Numbered from the stretch's first letter, positions 20,461 to 33,648 are shown. The stretch is 64,000 nucleotides of DNA from Psococerastis gibbosa (GCA_963971405.1 OZ020487.1:31419371-31483370); one strand, 5' to 3'. Program-made: numbers and translations. Notes: generated by a model from the letters alone, not told the origin.

Positions 20461-23222
20461 AACTAGCCCTATACCTTCTCATCAATCTAGGCTAATATTC
20501 AGATTATCTCTTATTGCTGTTTATACTTACATATATGGGGACTCTCATGAGAAGTAGACCATTGCCTATAACTGGTAAAATGAGCCATACAACAGCAGTA
20601 ACATGGATGAAAATCAGTTTGTCGGTTGGTAAGTCTTGCCATCATGCAATGTAAAGTGTTCGCACTTGGTAAATAAGGTTCATCGGATTCTCCATATCGT
20701 CCAATGGATGTGTCGCATCCGTATGCCTCTCTTCCATGAACGGTTACTATAAAAATATGAAAAATAATGGAATATAGCCTAATAGAGTTTTGTACATGAG
20801 AGATGGGGAATTTCTGCGCGCCAATAATATGTTTGGATTCCCCGGGACACCTGTGGGCATCCGGCCGAAGGAGAACATCCTGGCTGTAAAACCTGGGGCA
20901 GTGATTTGGCAAGGGCACGACTTCCTTTTTCAAAGCAGCATATTGAATTCTTGACAGAACAGCATGATAATAATGCATCGCTGTGTCTGTTGATGAGGCC
21001 GGCCTTATTTCTCTTGCGTCCTTCCGGTATAATTATAGGCCTATCATGTTTCATCAACAATTTGTAGGTGGATTAAGGTTGTATGAAATATGGTTCATGA
21101 TCAAGGATGGCTTCATTACATTGAAATAGAAAGACGCTCATTCTGAGGATTTCCGCTCACAAAATTTACTGCCAATAATTATATAGCCTACATACCGTTA
21201 AAAGAGAACAATCCATCACCTAATAATGCTGGAGTAACAATGGATATCGATAGTTCTCGCCCTTGATCAGCAATTTAGAATGTGTGCAAAAAATTTCCAA
21301 ATCTTCCGGCCTTCTGATACAATGGACGTTTTGGTTTGATCCAAAGGGTTGAAAATCCATTGGACATATCGAGAAGGTTTGTTATTATCGGGAGAAGCTC
21401 TGAAACAGACAAAACATCAATTGTAATAGGACATTTACTACAGCAGTAACATGGATGAAAATCAGTTTGTAGGTTGGTAAGTCTTGCAATCATGCAATGT
21501 AAAGTGTTCGCACTTGGCACATATGGTTCATCGGATTCTGCATATCGTCCAATGGATGTGTCGCATCCGCTTGCCTCACTTCCATGAACGGTTTCTATAA
21601 AAATATGAAAAATTATGGAATATAATAGAGTTTTGTACATGGGAGATGGGGAATTTCTGCACGCCAATAATATGTTTGGATTTCCCGGGACACCTGGAGG
21701 CTCCCGGCAAAAGGAGAACATCCTGGTTGTAAAACCTGGGGCAGTGATTTGGCAAGGGGACGACTACCCTTTTCAGAGCAGCCTATTGAATCTTTGACGG
21801 AACCGCATTACAATAATGCATCGCCGTGGAAGAGACCAGCCTTATGTCTCTTGCGTCGTTCCAATATATAGGCTTATCATTTTTCCTCAGCAATTTGAAA
21901 GTGGATTAAGGTTGCAAGAAACATAGTTCATTATCAAGGATAAATTCATTACATTGATGTAGAAAGACGCTCATTCTGAGGATTTCCGTTCCCAAAATTT
22001 ACTGCCAATAATTATATAGCCTACATACCGTTAAAAGAAAATATTCCATCTCTTAATGCTGGAGTAACAAAGGATATCAATAGTTGTCGCCCTTGTTCAG
22101 CAACTTAATATGTGTACACAATATTTCCAAATCTTCCGGCCTTCTGATTACAATGGACGTTTTGGTTTGATCCAAAGGGTTGAAAATCCATTGGACATAT
22201 CGAGAAGGTTTGTTATTATCGAGAGAAGCTCTGAAACAGACAAGACAGTAGGTGGATTAAGGTTGTAAGAAATATGGTTCATGATCAAGGATGGCATCAT
22301 TACATAGAAATAGAAAGACGCTCATTCTGAGGATTTCCGTTCACAAAATTTACTGCCAATAATTATATGGCCTACATACCGTTAAAAGAGAACAATTCAT
22401 TTCCTAATGCTGGAGTAACAATGGATATCGATAGTTCTCGCCCTTGATCAGCAATTTAGAATGTGTGCAAAACATTTCCAAATCTTCCGGCCCTCTGATT
22501 ACAATGGACGTTAGGTTTCATCCATAGGGTTCAAAATCCTTTGGACATATCGAGAAGGTCTGTTATTACCGGGAGAAGCTCTGAAACAGACAAAACATCA
22601 ATTATCATAGGGTATTTCATTAGTATCTTACGAGAATGTTGAAATAATGTAATCACGAACATGTAATTACAAATGCCACCGTATGAAAAAAATTAAACAT
22701 TTGCAACACGTTTCGCCTCATCGTGTAGCCTAAGGTTATAATTCCCTCTGCGTACAACATACTTTTGCTCGAGTAGCTGTCTAAGCCCATTGCCTAAGTC
22801 CTCTTCTTTCTTCGCCATTGTTTCGGTGTCTTATCATGGTCCTTCAACAACCGTCTCAAAAGCATGCCAACTAATTTCCGACTTGCGAGTGAACGCCAAA
22901 CTAACTGAGCGATTAGTTTCCACGGTAATACCAACTAGCCCTATGTCTTCTCATCAATCTAGGCTAGACTCAGATTATCTCTTATTGCTGTTTACACTTA
23001 CTTATGGGGCCTCCGGTGAGAAGTAAACCATTGCCTACAACTTGTTAAATATGGCATACTACAGCAGTAACATGGATGAAAATCAGTTTGTAGGTTGTTA
23101 AGTCTTGCAATCATGTAATGTAAAGTGTTCGCACTTGGTACATATGGTTCATCGGATTCTCCATATCGTCCAATGGATGTGTCGCATCCGTTACCCTCTC
23201 TTCCATGAACAGTTTCTATTCA
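20461..23222 (-). repeat. P450 array, higher-order repeat, copy 2
   Basis: Same content and length as copy 1. Example differences are ataccttctc for atgccttctc near its start and ggcttatc (21,873) for ggcctatc. No full P450 exon set is open. Confidence 0.9.
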
Positions 23223-25984
23223 AACTAGCCCTATACCTTCTCATCAATCTAGGCTAATATTCAGATTATCTCTTATTGCTGTTTATACTTACATATATGG
23301 GGACTCTCATGAGAAGTAGACCATTGCCTATAACTGGTAAAATGAGCCATACAACAGCAGTAACATGGATGAAAATCAGTTTGTCGGTTGGTAAGTCTTG
23401 CCATCATGCAATGTAAAGTGTTCGCACTTGGTAAATAAGGTTCATCGGATTCTCCATATCGTCCAATGGATGTGTCGCATCCGTATGCCTCTCTTCCATG
23501 AACGGTTACTATAAAAATATGAAAAATAATGGAATATAGCCTAATAGAGTTTTGTACATGAGAGATGGGGAATTTCTGCGCGCCAATAATATGTTTGGAT
23601 TCCCCGGGACACCTGTGGGCATCCGGCCGAAGGAGAACATCCTGGCTGTAAAACCTGGGGCAGTGATTTGGCAAGGGCACGACTTCCTTTTTCAAAGCAG
23701 CATATTGAATTCTTGACAGAACAGCATGATAATAATGCATCGCTGTGTCTGTTGATGAGGCCGGCCTTATTTCTCTTGCGTCCTTCCGGTATAATTATAG
23801 GCCTATCATGTTTCATCAACAATTTGTAGGTGGATTAAGGTTGTATGAAATATGGTTCATGATCAAGGATGGCTTCATTACATTGAAATAGAAAGACGCT
23901 CATTCTGAGGATTTCCGCTCACAAAATTTACTGCCAATAATTATATAGCCTACATACCGTTAAAAGAGAACAATCCATCACCTAATAATGCTGGAGTAAC
24001 AATGGATATCGATAGTTCTCGCCCTTGATCAGCAATTTAGAATGTGTGCAAAAAATTTCCAAATCTTCCGGCCTTCTGATACAATGGACGTTTTGGTTTG
24101 ATCCAAAGGGTTGAAAATCCATTGGACATATCGAGAAGGTTTGTTATTATCGGGAGAAGCTCTGAAACAGACAAAACATCAATTGTAATAGGACATTTAC
24201 TACAGCAGTAACATGGATGAAAATCAGTTTGTAGGTTGGTAAGTCTTGCAATCATGCAATGTAAAGTGTTCGCACTTGGCACATATGGTTCATCGGATTC
24301 TGCATATCGTCCAATGGATGTGTCGCATCCGCTTGCCTCACTTCCATGAACGGTTTCTATAAAAATATGAAAAATTATGGAATTTAATAGAGTTTTGTAC
24401 ATGGGAGATGGGGAATTTCTGCACGCCAATAATATGTTTGGATTTCCCGGGACACCTGGAGGCTCCCGGCAAAAGGAGAACATCCTGGTTGTAAAACCTG
24501 GGGCAGTGATTTGGCAAGGGGACGACTACCCTTTTCAGAGCAGCCTATTGAATCTTTGACGGAACCGCATTACAATAATGCATCGCCGTGGAAGAGACCA
24601 GCCTTATGTCTCTTGCGTCGTTCCAATATATAGGCCTATCATTTTTCCTCAGCAATTTGAAAGTGGATTAAGGTTGCAAGAAACATAGTTCATTATCAAG
24701 GATAAATTCATTACATTGATGTAGAAAGACGCTCATTCTGAGGATTTCCGTTCCCAAAATTTACTGCCAATAATTATATAGCCTACATACCGTTAAAAGA
24801 AAATATTCCATCTCTTAATGCTGGAGTAACAAAGGATATCAATAGTTGTCGCCCTTGTTCAGCAACTTAATATGTGTACACAATATTTCCAAATCTTCCG
24901 GCCTTCTGATTACAATGGACGTTTTGGTTTGATCCAAAGGGTTGAAAATCCATTGGACATATCGAGAAGGTTTGTTATTATCGAGAGAAGCTCTGAAACA
25001 GACAAGACAGTAGGTGGATTAAGGTTGTAAGAAATATGGTTCATGATCAAGGATGGCATCATTACATAGAAATAGAAAGACGCTCATTCTGAGGATTTCC
25101 GTTCACAAAATTTACTGCCAATAATTATATGGCCTACATACCGTTAAAAGAGAACAATTCATTTCCTAATGCTGGAGTAACAATGGATATCGATAGTTCT
25201 CGCCCTTGATCAGCAATTTAGAATGTGTGCAAAACATTTCCAAATCTTCCGGCCCTCTGATTACAATGGACGTTAGGTTTCATCCATAGGGTTGAAAATC
25301 CTTTGGACATATCGAGAAGGTCTGTTATTACCGGGAGAAGCTCTGAAACAGACAAAACATCAATTATCATAGGGTATTTCATTAGTATCTTACGAGAATG
25401 TTGAAATAATGTAATCACGAACATGTAATTACAAATGCCACCGTATGAAAAAAATTAAACATTTGCAACACGTTTCGCCTCATCGTGTAGCCTAAGGTTA
25501 TAATTCCCTCTGCGTACAACATACTTTTGCTCGAGTAGCTGTCTAAGCCCATTGCCTAAGTCCTCTTCTTTCTTCGCCATTGTTTCGGTGTCTTATCATG
25601 GTCCTTCAACAACCGTCTCAAAAGCATGCCAACTAATTTCCGACTTGCGAGTGAACGCCAAACTAACTGAGCGATTAGTTTCCACGGTAATACCAACTAG
25701 CCCTATGTCTTCTCATCAATCTAGGCTAGACTCAGATTATCTCTTATTGCTGTTTACACTTACTTATGGGGCCTCCGGTGAGAAGTAAACCATTGCCTAC
25801 AACTTGTTAAATATGGCATACTACAGCAGTAACATGGATGAAAATCAGTTTGTAGGTTGTTAAGTCTTGCAATCATGTAATGTAAAGTGTTCGCACTTGG
25901 TACATATGGTTCATCGGATTCTCCATATCGTCCAATGGATGTGTCGCATCCGTTACCCTCTCTTCCATGAACAGTTTCTATTCA
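23223..25984 (-). repeat. P450 array, higher-order repeat, copy 3
   Basis: Same content and length as copies 1 and 2. It differs by scattered single bases, such as aatttaatag at 24,382. Confidence 0.9.
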
Positions 25985-26471
25985 AACTAGCCCTATACCT
26001 TCTCATCAATCTAGGCTAATATTCAGATTATCTCTTATTGCTGTTTATACTTACATATATGGGGACTCTCATGAGAAGTAGACCATTGCCTATAACTGGT
26101 AAAATGAGCCATACAACAGCAGTAACATGGATGAAAATCAGTTTGTCGGTTGGTAAGTCTTGCCATCATGCAATGTAAAGTGTTCGCACTTGGTAAATAA
26201 GGTTCATCGGATTCTCCATATCGTCCAATGGATGTGTCGCATCCGTATGCCTCTCTTCCATGAACGGTTACTATAAAAATATGAAAAATAATGGAATATA
26301 GCCTAATAGAGTTTTGTACATGAGAGATGGGGAATTTCTGCGCGCCAATAATATGTTTGGATTCCCCGGGACACCTGTGGGCATCCGGCCGAAGGAGAAC
26401 ATCCTGGCTGTAAAACCTGGGGCAGTGATTTGGCAAGGGCACGACTTCCTTTTTCAAAGCAGCATATTGAA
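25985..26471 (-). repeat. P450 array, higher-order repeat, partial copy 4
   Basis: Only the first 487 bp (exon 4 and the start of exon 3) are present. It breaks at tattgaat inside the exon-3 block and joins spacer sequence (cctcttctttcttcgcc). Confidence 0.85.
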
Positions 26472-27600
26472 TCCTCTTCTTTCTTCGCCATTGTTTCGGT
26501 GTCTTATCATGGTCCTTCAACAACCGTCTCAAAAACATGCCAACTAATTTCCTACTTGCGAGTGAACGCCAAACTAACTGAGCGATTAGTTTCCACGGTA
26601 ATACTAACTAGCCCTATGTCTTCTCATCAATCTAGGCTATACTCAGATTATCTCTTATTGCTGTTTATACTTACTTATGGGGCCTCTGGTAAGAAGTAAA
26701 CCATTGCCTACTACTTGTTAAATATGGCATACTACAGCAGTAACATGGATGAAAATCAGCAGTTATGTTGCAAATCCATTTGTAGGTTGGTAAGCCGTCT
26801 ACTACAGGCAATATCTTGTACGGAGGGTCCCACTGGAGCCACGGTTGAAAGCCCTCTGGTACATAAAGTTCTTCGCTTCCTCCATGTTGTCCAATGCTGG
26901 TGTCGCATCCGTTTTAGTGCCGACACGTCTCTTCCATGAATGGTTTCTATAAATATATATAAATTATGGAATATATAAGAGTTTTCTCCCGGCAAAAGGA
27001 GAACATCCTGGTTGTAAAACCTGGGGCAGTGATTTGGCAAGGGGACGACTACCCTTTTTAGAGCAGCCTATTGAATCCATGACGGAACCGCATTATAATA
27101 ATGCATCGCCGTGGAAGAGACCAGCCATATGTCTCTTGCGTCGTTCCAATATATAGGCCTATCATTTTTCCTCAGCAATTTGAAGGTGGATTAAGGTTGC
27201 AAGAAACATAGTTCATTATCAAGGATAAATTCATTACATTGATGTAGAATGACGCTCATTCTGAGGATTTCCGTTCCCAAAATTTTCTGCCACTAATTAT
27301 ATAGCCTACATACCGTTAAAAGAAAATATTCCATCTCTTAATGCTGGAGTAACAAAGGATATCAATAGTTGTCGCCCTTGTTCAGCAACTTAGGATGTGT
27401 ACAAAATATTTCCAAATCTTCCGGCCTTCTGATTACAATGGACGTTTTGGTTTGATCCAAAGCGTTGAAAATCCATTGGACATATCGAGAAGGTTGGTTA
27501 TTATCGAGAGAAGCTCTGAAACAGACAAAACATCCATTGGAATGGAATATTTCATTAGTATCTTACGAGAATGTTGAAATAATGTAATCACTGACATGTA
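26472..27600 (-). pseudogene. P450 array unit after the higher-order repeats
   Basis: This unit has spacer, a long-form exon-4 block (26,690-26,950, out of frame in places), an exon-3 block missing its end (the join at ttttctcccggc near 26,985), and an exon-2 block at 27,320-27,560 with TTTCAG and GTATGT splice signals. Confidence 0.6.
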
Positions 27601-28765
27601 ATTACAAAATTTCTTTAGCTTGAGTAGCTCTCTAAGCCCATTGCCTAAGTCCTCTTCTTTCTTTGCCATGGTTTGGTTGTCAAATCATGGTCCTTCAACA
27701 ACCGTCTCAAAAGCTTGCCAACTAATTTCCGACTTGCGAGTTAACGCCAAACTATCTGAGCGATTAGTTTCCACGGTAACACTAACTAGCCCTATGTCTT
27801 CTCATCAATCTAGGCTATACTCAGATTATCTCTTATTACTGTTTATACTTACTTATGGGGCCTCCGATGAGAAGTAGACCATTGCCTATAACTGGTAAAA
27901 TGAGCCATACAACGGCAGTAACATGGATGAAAATCAGTTCGTAGGTTGGTAAGTCTTGCAATCATGCAATGTATAGTGTTCGCACTTGGTACATAAGGTT
28001 CATCGGATTCTCCATATCGTCCAATGGATGTGTCGCATCCGTTTGCCTCTCCTCCATGAACGGTTTCTATAAAAATATGAAAAATTATGGCATATAGCCT
28101 AATAGAGTTTTGTACATGAGAGATTGGGAATTTCTGCGCGCCAATAATATGTTTGGATTCTCCGGGACACCTGTGGGCTTCCGGCAGAAGGAGAACTTCC
28201 TGGTTGTAAAACCAGGGGCAGTGATTTGGCAAGGGCACGACTTCCCTATTCAGAGCAGCATATTGAATCCTTGACGGAACCGCATAATTATAATGCATAG
28301 CTGGGCTCTAGATGAGACCGGCCTAATGTCTCTTGCGTCCTTCCGATACATATGCCTTGCAGTTTTCCTCATCAATTGTTGGTCGATTAAGGTTGCAAGA
28401 GGCATAGTTCATGATCAAGGATGGCTTCATTACATTGAAATAGAAAGACGCTCATTCTGAGGATTTCCGTTCACAAAATTACTGCCAATAATTATATAAC
28501 CTACATACCGTTAAAAGAAAATATTCCATCTCCAAATGCTGGAGTAACAAGGGATATCTATAGTTGTCGCCCTTGTTCAGCAATTTAGGATGTGTGCAAA
28601 ATATGTCCTAATCTTCCGGCCTTCTGATTACAATGGTCGTTGTGGTCCGATCCAAAGGGTTGAAAATCCATTGGACACATCGAAAAGGTTTGTTATTATC
28701 GAGAGAAGCTCTGAAACAGACAAAACATCAATTGGAATGGGGAATTTCATTAGTATCTTTTGAGA
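27601..28765 (-). pseudogene. P450 array unit with complete exon 4-3-2 order
   Basis: The spacer (27,605-27,840) reads MAKKEEDLGNGLRELL directly into the exon-2 5' flank of the preceding unit. The exon-4 block is at 27,850-28,065, exon 3 at 28,110-28,480 (REVVPLPNHCPWFYNQEVLL) and exon 2 at 28,510-28,730. The exon-2 block carries the frame break seen in most units. Confidence 0.65.
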
Positions 28766-28839
28766 ATGTGGAAATGTAATGTAATGTAATGTTAACATTA
28801 CAACATGTAATTACAAAAGCACAGTATGTAAAAATTTAA

Positions 28840-29253
28840 CCCTTTCAGTCCCGAATTAGAATATAGAAGCCCGAAAAATTGGTTTTTGCTTAATTTACTC
28901 TAATTTCATGTTTCTTATAGATAATTTGATTTTTTTTTTCCCGGTTTGATTGCTCAACATTGAAGATTCGGCATGTTCCTCTGGTAGAACATATGCAGAA
29001 GTACTCCATATCAGTACCGGATTAACCCCGTGGGGGCCGTGGGCACGATATATGTCAGTCGCCATTTTGAATACTTTTGTTTACCAAATACCAAAGCAAA
29101 AAACTCGGCGAAGTAGGGGAATGAAGAAAAATTTCATACTACAAAGGTCCCGCGGACACGTTAGCGCGACTGCCATGTCTGGCGCGCATTTGTTTACGGA
29201 GTTAGGGCTGTCCAAAGATATGATCCTCTAGTGACCCGTCAGGACTGAAAGGG
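28840..29253. mobile_element. piggyBac-like MITE inserted in the P450 array
   Basis: The termini are CCCTTTCAGTCC and GGACTGAAAGGG, a perfect 12-bp inverted repeat. TTAA lies immediately left (28,836-28,839) and two bases beyond the right end. The uninterrupted array sequence elsewhere reads aattaaac at this point. TTAA targets with CCC termini are typical of piggyBac elements. The 93-codon frame inside has no transposase features. Confidence 0.7.
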
Positions 29254-29269
29254 TTTTAAACAATGTAAC

Positions 29270-30015
29270 CCGTTTTGCCTCTTCGTGTAGCCTTAGTTAT
29301 ACGTCAATCTGCGGACACCTTTCTTTGGCTCGAGTAGCTGTGTAAGCCCATGGCCTAAGTCCTCTTCTTTCTTCGCCATTGTCTGGGTGTCATATCATGG
29401 TCCTTCGACAACCGTCTCAAAAGCTTGCCAACTAATTTCAGACTTGCGAGTGAACGCCAAACTAACTAAGCGATTAGTTTCCACGGTAACACTAACTAGC
29501 CCTATGTCTTCTATGGCTATACTCAGATTATCTCTAATTGTTGATAATACATACTTATGGGGCCTCCGGTGAGAAGTAGACCATTGCCTATATCTGGTAA
29601 AATGAGCCATACCCTACTACAGCAGGATGAAAGTCAGCAATGATGTCGCAAATCCATTTGTAGGTTGGTAAGCCGCCTACCACAGGCTATATCTTGTCCC
29701 CACTGGAGCCAGGGCATGAAAGGTTCATCGCTTCCTCCGTATTGTCCAATGCAGGTGTCGCATACGTTTGTGTGTCTCTTCCATGAATGGGATCTATAAA
29801 AATATTAAAAATTATGGAATTTAATAGAGTTCTGGATGTTAGAGATGGGGCATTTAAGAGCGCCAATAATATTTTTGGATTCCCGGGGACACCTGGGGGC
29901 TGCTGGCAGAAGAAGAACATCCGGGTTGTAAAACCTTTGGCAGTGGTTTGGCAAGAGCACGACTTCCCTTTTCAAAGCAGCATATTGAATACTGGACTGC
30001 ACTGCATTATAACAA
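29270..30015 (-). pseudogene. P450 array, last unit on the right (5'-most in gene direction)
   Basis: The spacer (29,270-29,545) reads EISWQAFETVVEGP, followed by the exon-4 block (29,550-29,795) and part of the exon-3 block (29,830-30,000, REVVLLPNHCQRFYNPDVLL). The array ends at about 30,015. No exon 1 or promoter is recognisable beyond it. Confidence 0.55.
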
Positions 30016-31243
30016 TTGCATAATTGGTAGAGGCACACTGGAAATTGTGAAACGTACAGCCATTTTGCAAACAAGCTATAGACTTAATTGATATGGAGCT
30101 ATAGCTTCAATTGGAAGGGGACAGGAAAACATTTCTGACTGCGGTTATACTTGAATCGGAGAAAGATTACTAGCAAGTAAGAGAGAAGTAAAATTTTAAA
30201 TAGATTTATGCTGAAATCTTATTACTGACTACTGTGAGGCTCCATTGTAATATATATTGGTCAAATTGGAGTATACCAGAGCACTGCAGTCAACTTTTCG
30301 GTATGGATATAAGTAGGCTATGTTATTGTGCTTAGTTATTGCCATTGTTCTTGTGTCTTTATTATTAAATTTTGTCATCAAGAGTATGTAGGTACCCCCC
30401 ACACACCATTAGGTTAAGGGGCATACAATATAATTATGTTGTTATGTCTAAAATTTTGTGAAAAACACGAATTATTATTATTATTAGCCTATTATAAAAT
30501 AAATCTAATAGGCAGAAGGGAAAACCACTAGCGGAGCTTGGGAGCAGCAATACAAGTTAAGGACTTTCATTTTAAGCTGTGCAGTACGGTATACTGGGTA
30601 ATTAAGTTTGATATACATACCATCAGATATCAGACGATACCTACAGACAACAGAATATTGGCTACATCACTAGTAGTGAACTCGGTATCATTGAGAAAGG
30701 CAAGCAATATATTTTTTGGGCTTCATCAACTTACACCCAATGCGTTTTTAAGCGGAAAAATTTGGAAGCCAAAGCATGTATCAATCTGTTATCAATTAAC
30801 GCAATAAATATACTGTATATAAACGTATGAAATCATTAAGTTGTGTAGAATAACACAATTGGAGAATTGGAGTGTAGGGAAACGTGAATACTGCTTACTC
30901 ATATGCGTGCCTGATGTGCATTTTTACTTTTTAGACCATATTTGTGGCATATCCGCCAAGACTAAATTAAGGTGTAGTAATTAAGCCAGGTTTCCCCCGG
31001 GTATGAATGAACAACTCATAGCCCAAGCAGTCAATACCTACCACTTCTAACGGTGATGTATCACTCGAGAGGAGAGGGAAATTTTGGCAGGGGGTCATAG
31101 ATGATAGGCTACCTTCAATACCCCAGTCCTGCCTATAAATCTAGTGTGTGAAATTTTGATTCAATACTAACCTTCACTATTGTCGTGAGTAGGTCTCTTA
31201 TAGTTTGGAATGGCGTCGATGTATCAGTAGGCGAGCAAGCATC
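30016..31243. other. Non-coding spacer
   Basis: AT-rich sequence with a short (ATT)n run at 30,474-30,486. The 89-codon plus-strand frame at 30,538-30,807 shows no recognisable domain. No gene supported. Confidence 0.4.
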
Positions 31244-33150
31244 AGTAGGAGATTACAGCAATCCAGCAAACTGCCGTAGAAGACGTCACACACAGGTATA
31301 GTTAACAGTTAAACATGGGGGAGGAGGGCACCATCTTAGCAGTCAATATCGATTAAACAGGGGTTCTTCTTGCCACCACCATCTTGCCTTAAGATGAACA
31401 CAGTGATCCAGCAAACTGCCACTGACGACGTAACACACAGGTATAGTTATATAGTATAGTATAGTTCTTGCCATCACCATCTTGCCTTCACTATACACCA
31501 CACAGAGCACAGTCCAGCATACTGCCGTAGAAGACGTCACACACAGATATAGTTAACAGTTAAACATGGGGAAGGGGGGCACCATCTTAGCAGTCAATAT
31601 CGATTAAACAGGGGTTCTTCTTGCCACCACCATCTTGCCTTAAGATGAACACAGTGATCCAGCAAACTGCCACTGACGACGTAACACACAGGTATAGTTA
31701 ACAAGGTAACATTTCAAACATGGAGACGGAGGCACCATCCTAGCAGTCAATATCAATTAAACAGGGGTTGTTCCTGTCATCACTATCCTGTCAGCACAAT
31801 ACAACGCACGGGGGCTGCGCTTCAGTCCATCGTATACAGGCGTCTTACCGACCCCCGGCGTGCATTTATCAGTAGGCCACCATAAGCTGAACACAACGGT
31901 CCAACAAACTGCCGCTGACTACGTAACACACGGGTATAGTTAACAGGGTAACATTTCAAACATGGGGGAGGGGGCACCATCTTAGCAGTCAATATCGAAT
32001 AAACAGGGGTTGTTCCTGCCAACACTATCTTGTCAGCACAATACAAGGCACGGGGGCTGCGCTTCAGTCCATCGTATACAGGCGTCTTACCGACCCCCGG
32101 CGTGCATTTATCAGTAGGCCACCGTAAGGTGAACACAACAGTCCAACAACTGCCACTGACGACGTAACACACAGGTATAGATAACAGGGTAACATTTCAA
32201 ACATGGGGAGGGGGGCACCATCTTAGCAGTCAATATCGATTAAACAGGGGTTGTTCTTGTCATCACCATCTTGCCTTCACTATACAGCGCACAGTGCGCA
32301 GAGCACAGTCCAGCAAATTGCCATAGAAGACGTCACACACAGGTATAGTTAACAGTTAAACACGGGGGAGGGGGGCACCATCTTAGCAGTCAATATCAAT
32401 TAAACTGAGGTTACGTTCCTGCCATCACTATCTTGTCAGCACAATACACCGCACGGGGGCTGCGCTTCAGTCCATCGTACACAGGCGCCTTACCAACCCC
32501 CGGCGTGCACTTATCAGTAGGCCACCGTAAGGTGAACACAGCAGTCCAGCAATCTGCCGCTGACGACGTAACACACATGTAATGTTAACAGGTTAACATT
32601 TCAAACATGGGGGAGGGGGGTACCATCATAGCAGCCAATATCAATTATAAACAGGGGTTGTTCTTGCCATCACCATCTTGCCATCACTAGTATAGTTAAC
32701 AGGGTATCATTTCAGCCATGGGGAAGGGGGGCACCGTCTTTGCAGTCAATATCAATTAAACAGGGGCTGTTCTTGCCATCACCATCTTGCCATCACTATA
32801 CACCGCACAGTACACAGAGCACAGTCCAGCGAACTGTCGCAGAAGACGTGACACACAGGTATAGTTAACAACGTAGCATTTGAAACATGGGGGAGGGGGC
32901 ACCGTGTTTGCAGTCAATATCAATTAAACTGGGGTTGTTCTTGCCATCACTATACACCGCACAGTGCACAGAGCACAGTCCAGCAAACTGCCTCACAAAA
33001 CGTATGACACAGGTAGTCAACAGGGTAGCATGGTGACGGTTGCTATCCCCCGGCGTTCATATTTTACTCGTATCAATATGTTACCATAAGGAGAGCACAG
33101 CCCAGCACACTTCTGCAGACACAGTTACTGGCCAAGGTGGCATGGTGGCG
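31244..33150. repeat. Irregular tandem array, about 11 units of 110-285 bp
   Basis: The recurring blocks are ccagcaaactgcc, gacgta/tcacacacaggtatag, acatgggggagggggcacca, tagcagtcaatatcgattaaac and ttcttgccatcaccatcttg. Three units (near 31,800, 32,045 and 32,450) carry an extra block of about 95 bp, ggggctgcgcttcagtccat...gacccccggcgtgca. Frames inside, such as 31,822-32,172 on the minus strand, are a by-product of the repetition. Confidence 0.85.
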
Positions 33151-33648
33151 GTTTAAAACATGGGGGGGGGGGGGATAAAAACAAACCGCGTTTCCGAATG
33201 CCATAATAATAATAATTATAATAATGTTGATTTACATGATTTACAATTATAATAACAATAATAATCATAATGTCATAATTACGGGTATAAGCTGAGTTGA
33301 GTATTAATTATCGGCAATTTAAGTAGCAAGTAGGCAATTAGTTAGTGTTGATAATCCTTGGCAAAAATGCCATAAAATGTTGAAATTTGAGGGAAATGTT
33401 TGGAACACAATATTTGGTTTCATTACTTTGTTTGGACTGTCGCGTTAGTTTTGAAACTATAGGTATTACAGACCCTTATATACAGTATGTGCACAAACAT
33501 GTCAAAACAGCGTATTTTTTCCATTAAAACAATTGGTCTCGCTAGATTTTTAACTAAGTGTGAGGAGCTTGACTGACAACTAGCTACTAAAAATCAGATT
33601 ACAGACTCAAAACTGGAATTGCTTTAAAATTTGAAGAGATCTATACAG
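33151..33648. other. Non-coding spacer with AT microsatellite
   Basis: Holds a G-run at 33,160 and (AAT)n-type tracts at 33,205-33,270. No gene supported. Confidence 0.4.

Larger units (their letters stand above)
12275..30015 (-). repeat. Tandem array of broken CYP4-like cytochrome P450 exons
   Basis: At least a dozen partial gene units stand head to tail, all on the minus strand. A full unit, read in gene direction, has three exon-like blocks homologous to CYP4 exons 2, 3 and 4, followed by about 300 bp of spacer with a common but unidentified frame (AKKEEDLGHGLTQLL). Block 2 reads LWIGPK...VIRRPEDLEIF...HSKLL and ends LGDGIFSFNG at a GTATGT donor. This matches the CYP4 segment L-WLGP-P-V...PEDVE-VL-SSK...WLGDGLLTSTG, including the position of the intron after TSTG. 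Block 3 carries ASFYFNVMKP (compare TPAFHFNILKP of CYP4F) and ESKNIIGAL..ISHVQNS. Block 4 carries FQPWLQWDPPYKILPV. No copy has exon 1, the I-helix, ExxR or the heme loop. Frameshifts and stops occur in every unit, so I infer that none makes an enzyme. Confidence 0.75.

Noticed and set aside
15589-24559. Repeated plus-strand frames of about 60 codons in the P450 array (FGFPGTPGGSRQKENIL)
   Set aside because: They are antisense to the exon-3 block and recur only because the block is repeated.
28950-29231. 93-codon frame inside the piggyBac-like MITE
   Set aside because: No transposase motifs; the element is too short to be autonomous and the frame spans most of a non-coding MITE.
12275-30015. 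CRISPR-like or satellite array
   Set aside because: Units are 0.5-2.8 kb with exon-intron content, with no short direct repeats and unique spacers.
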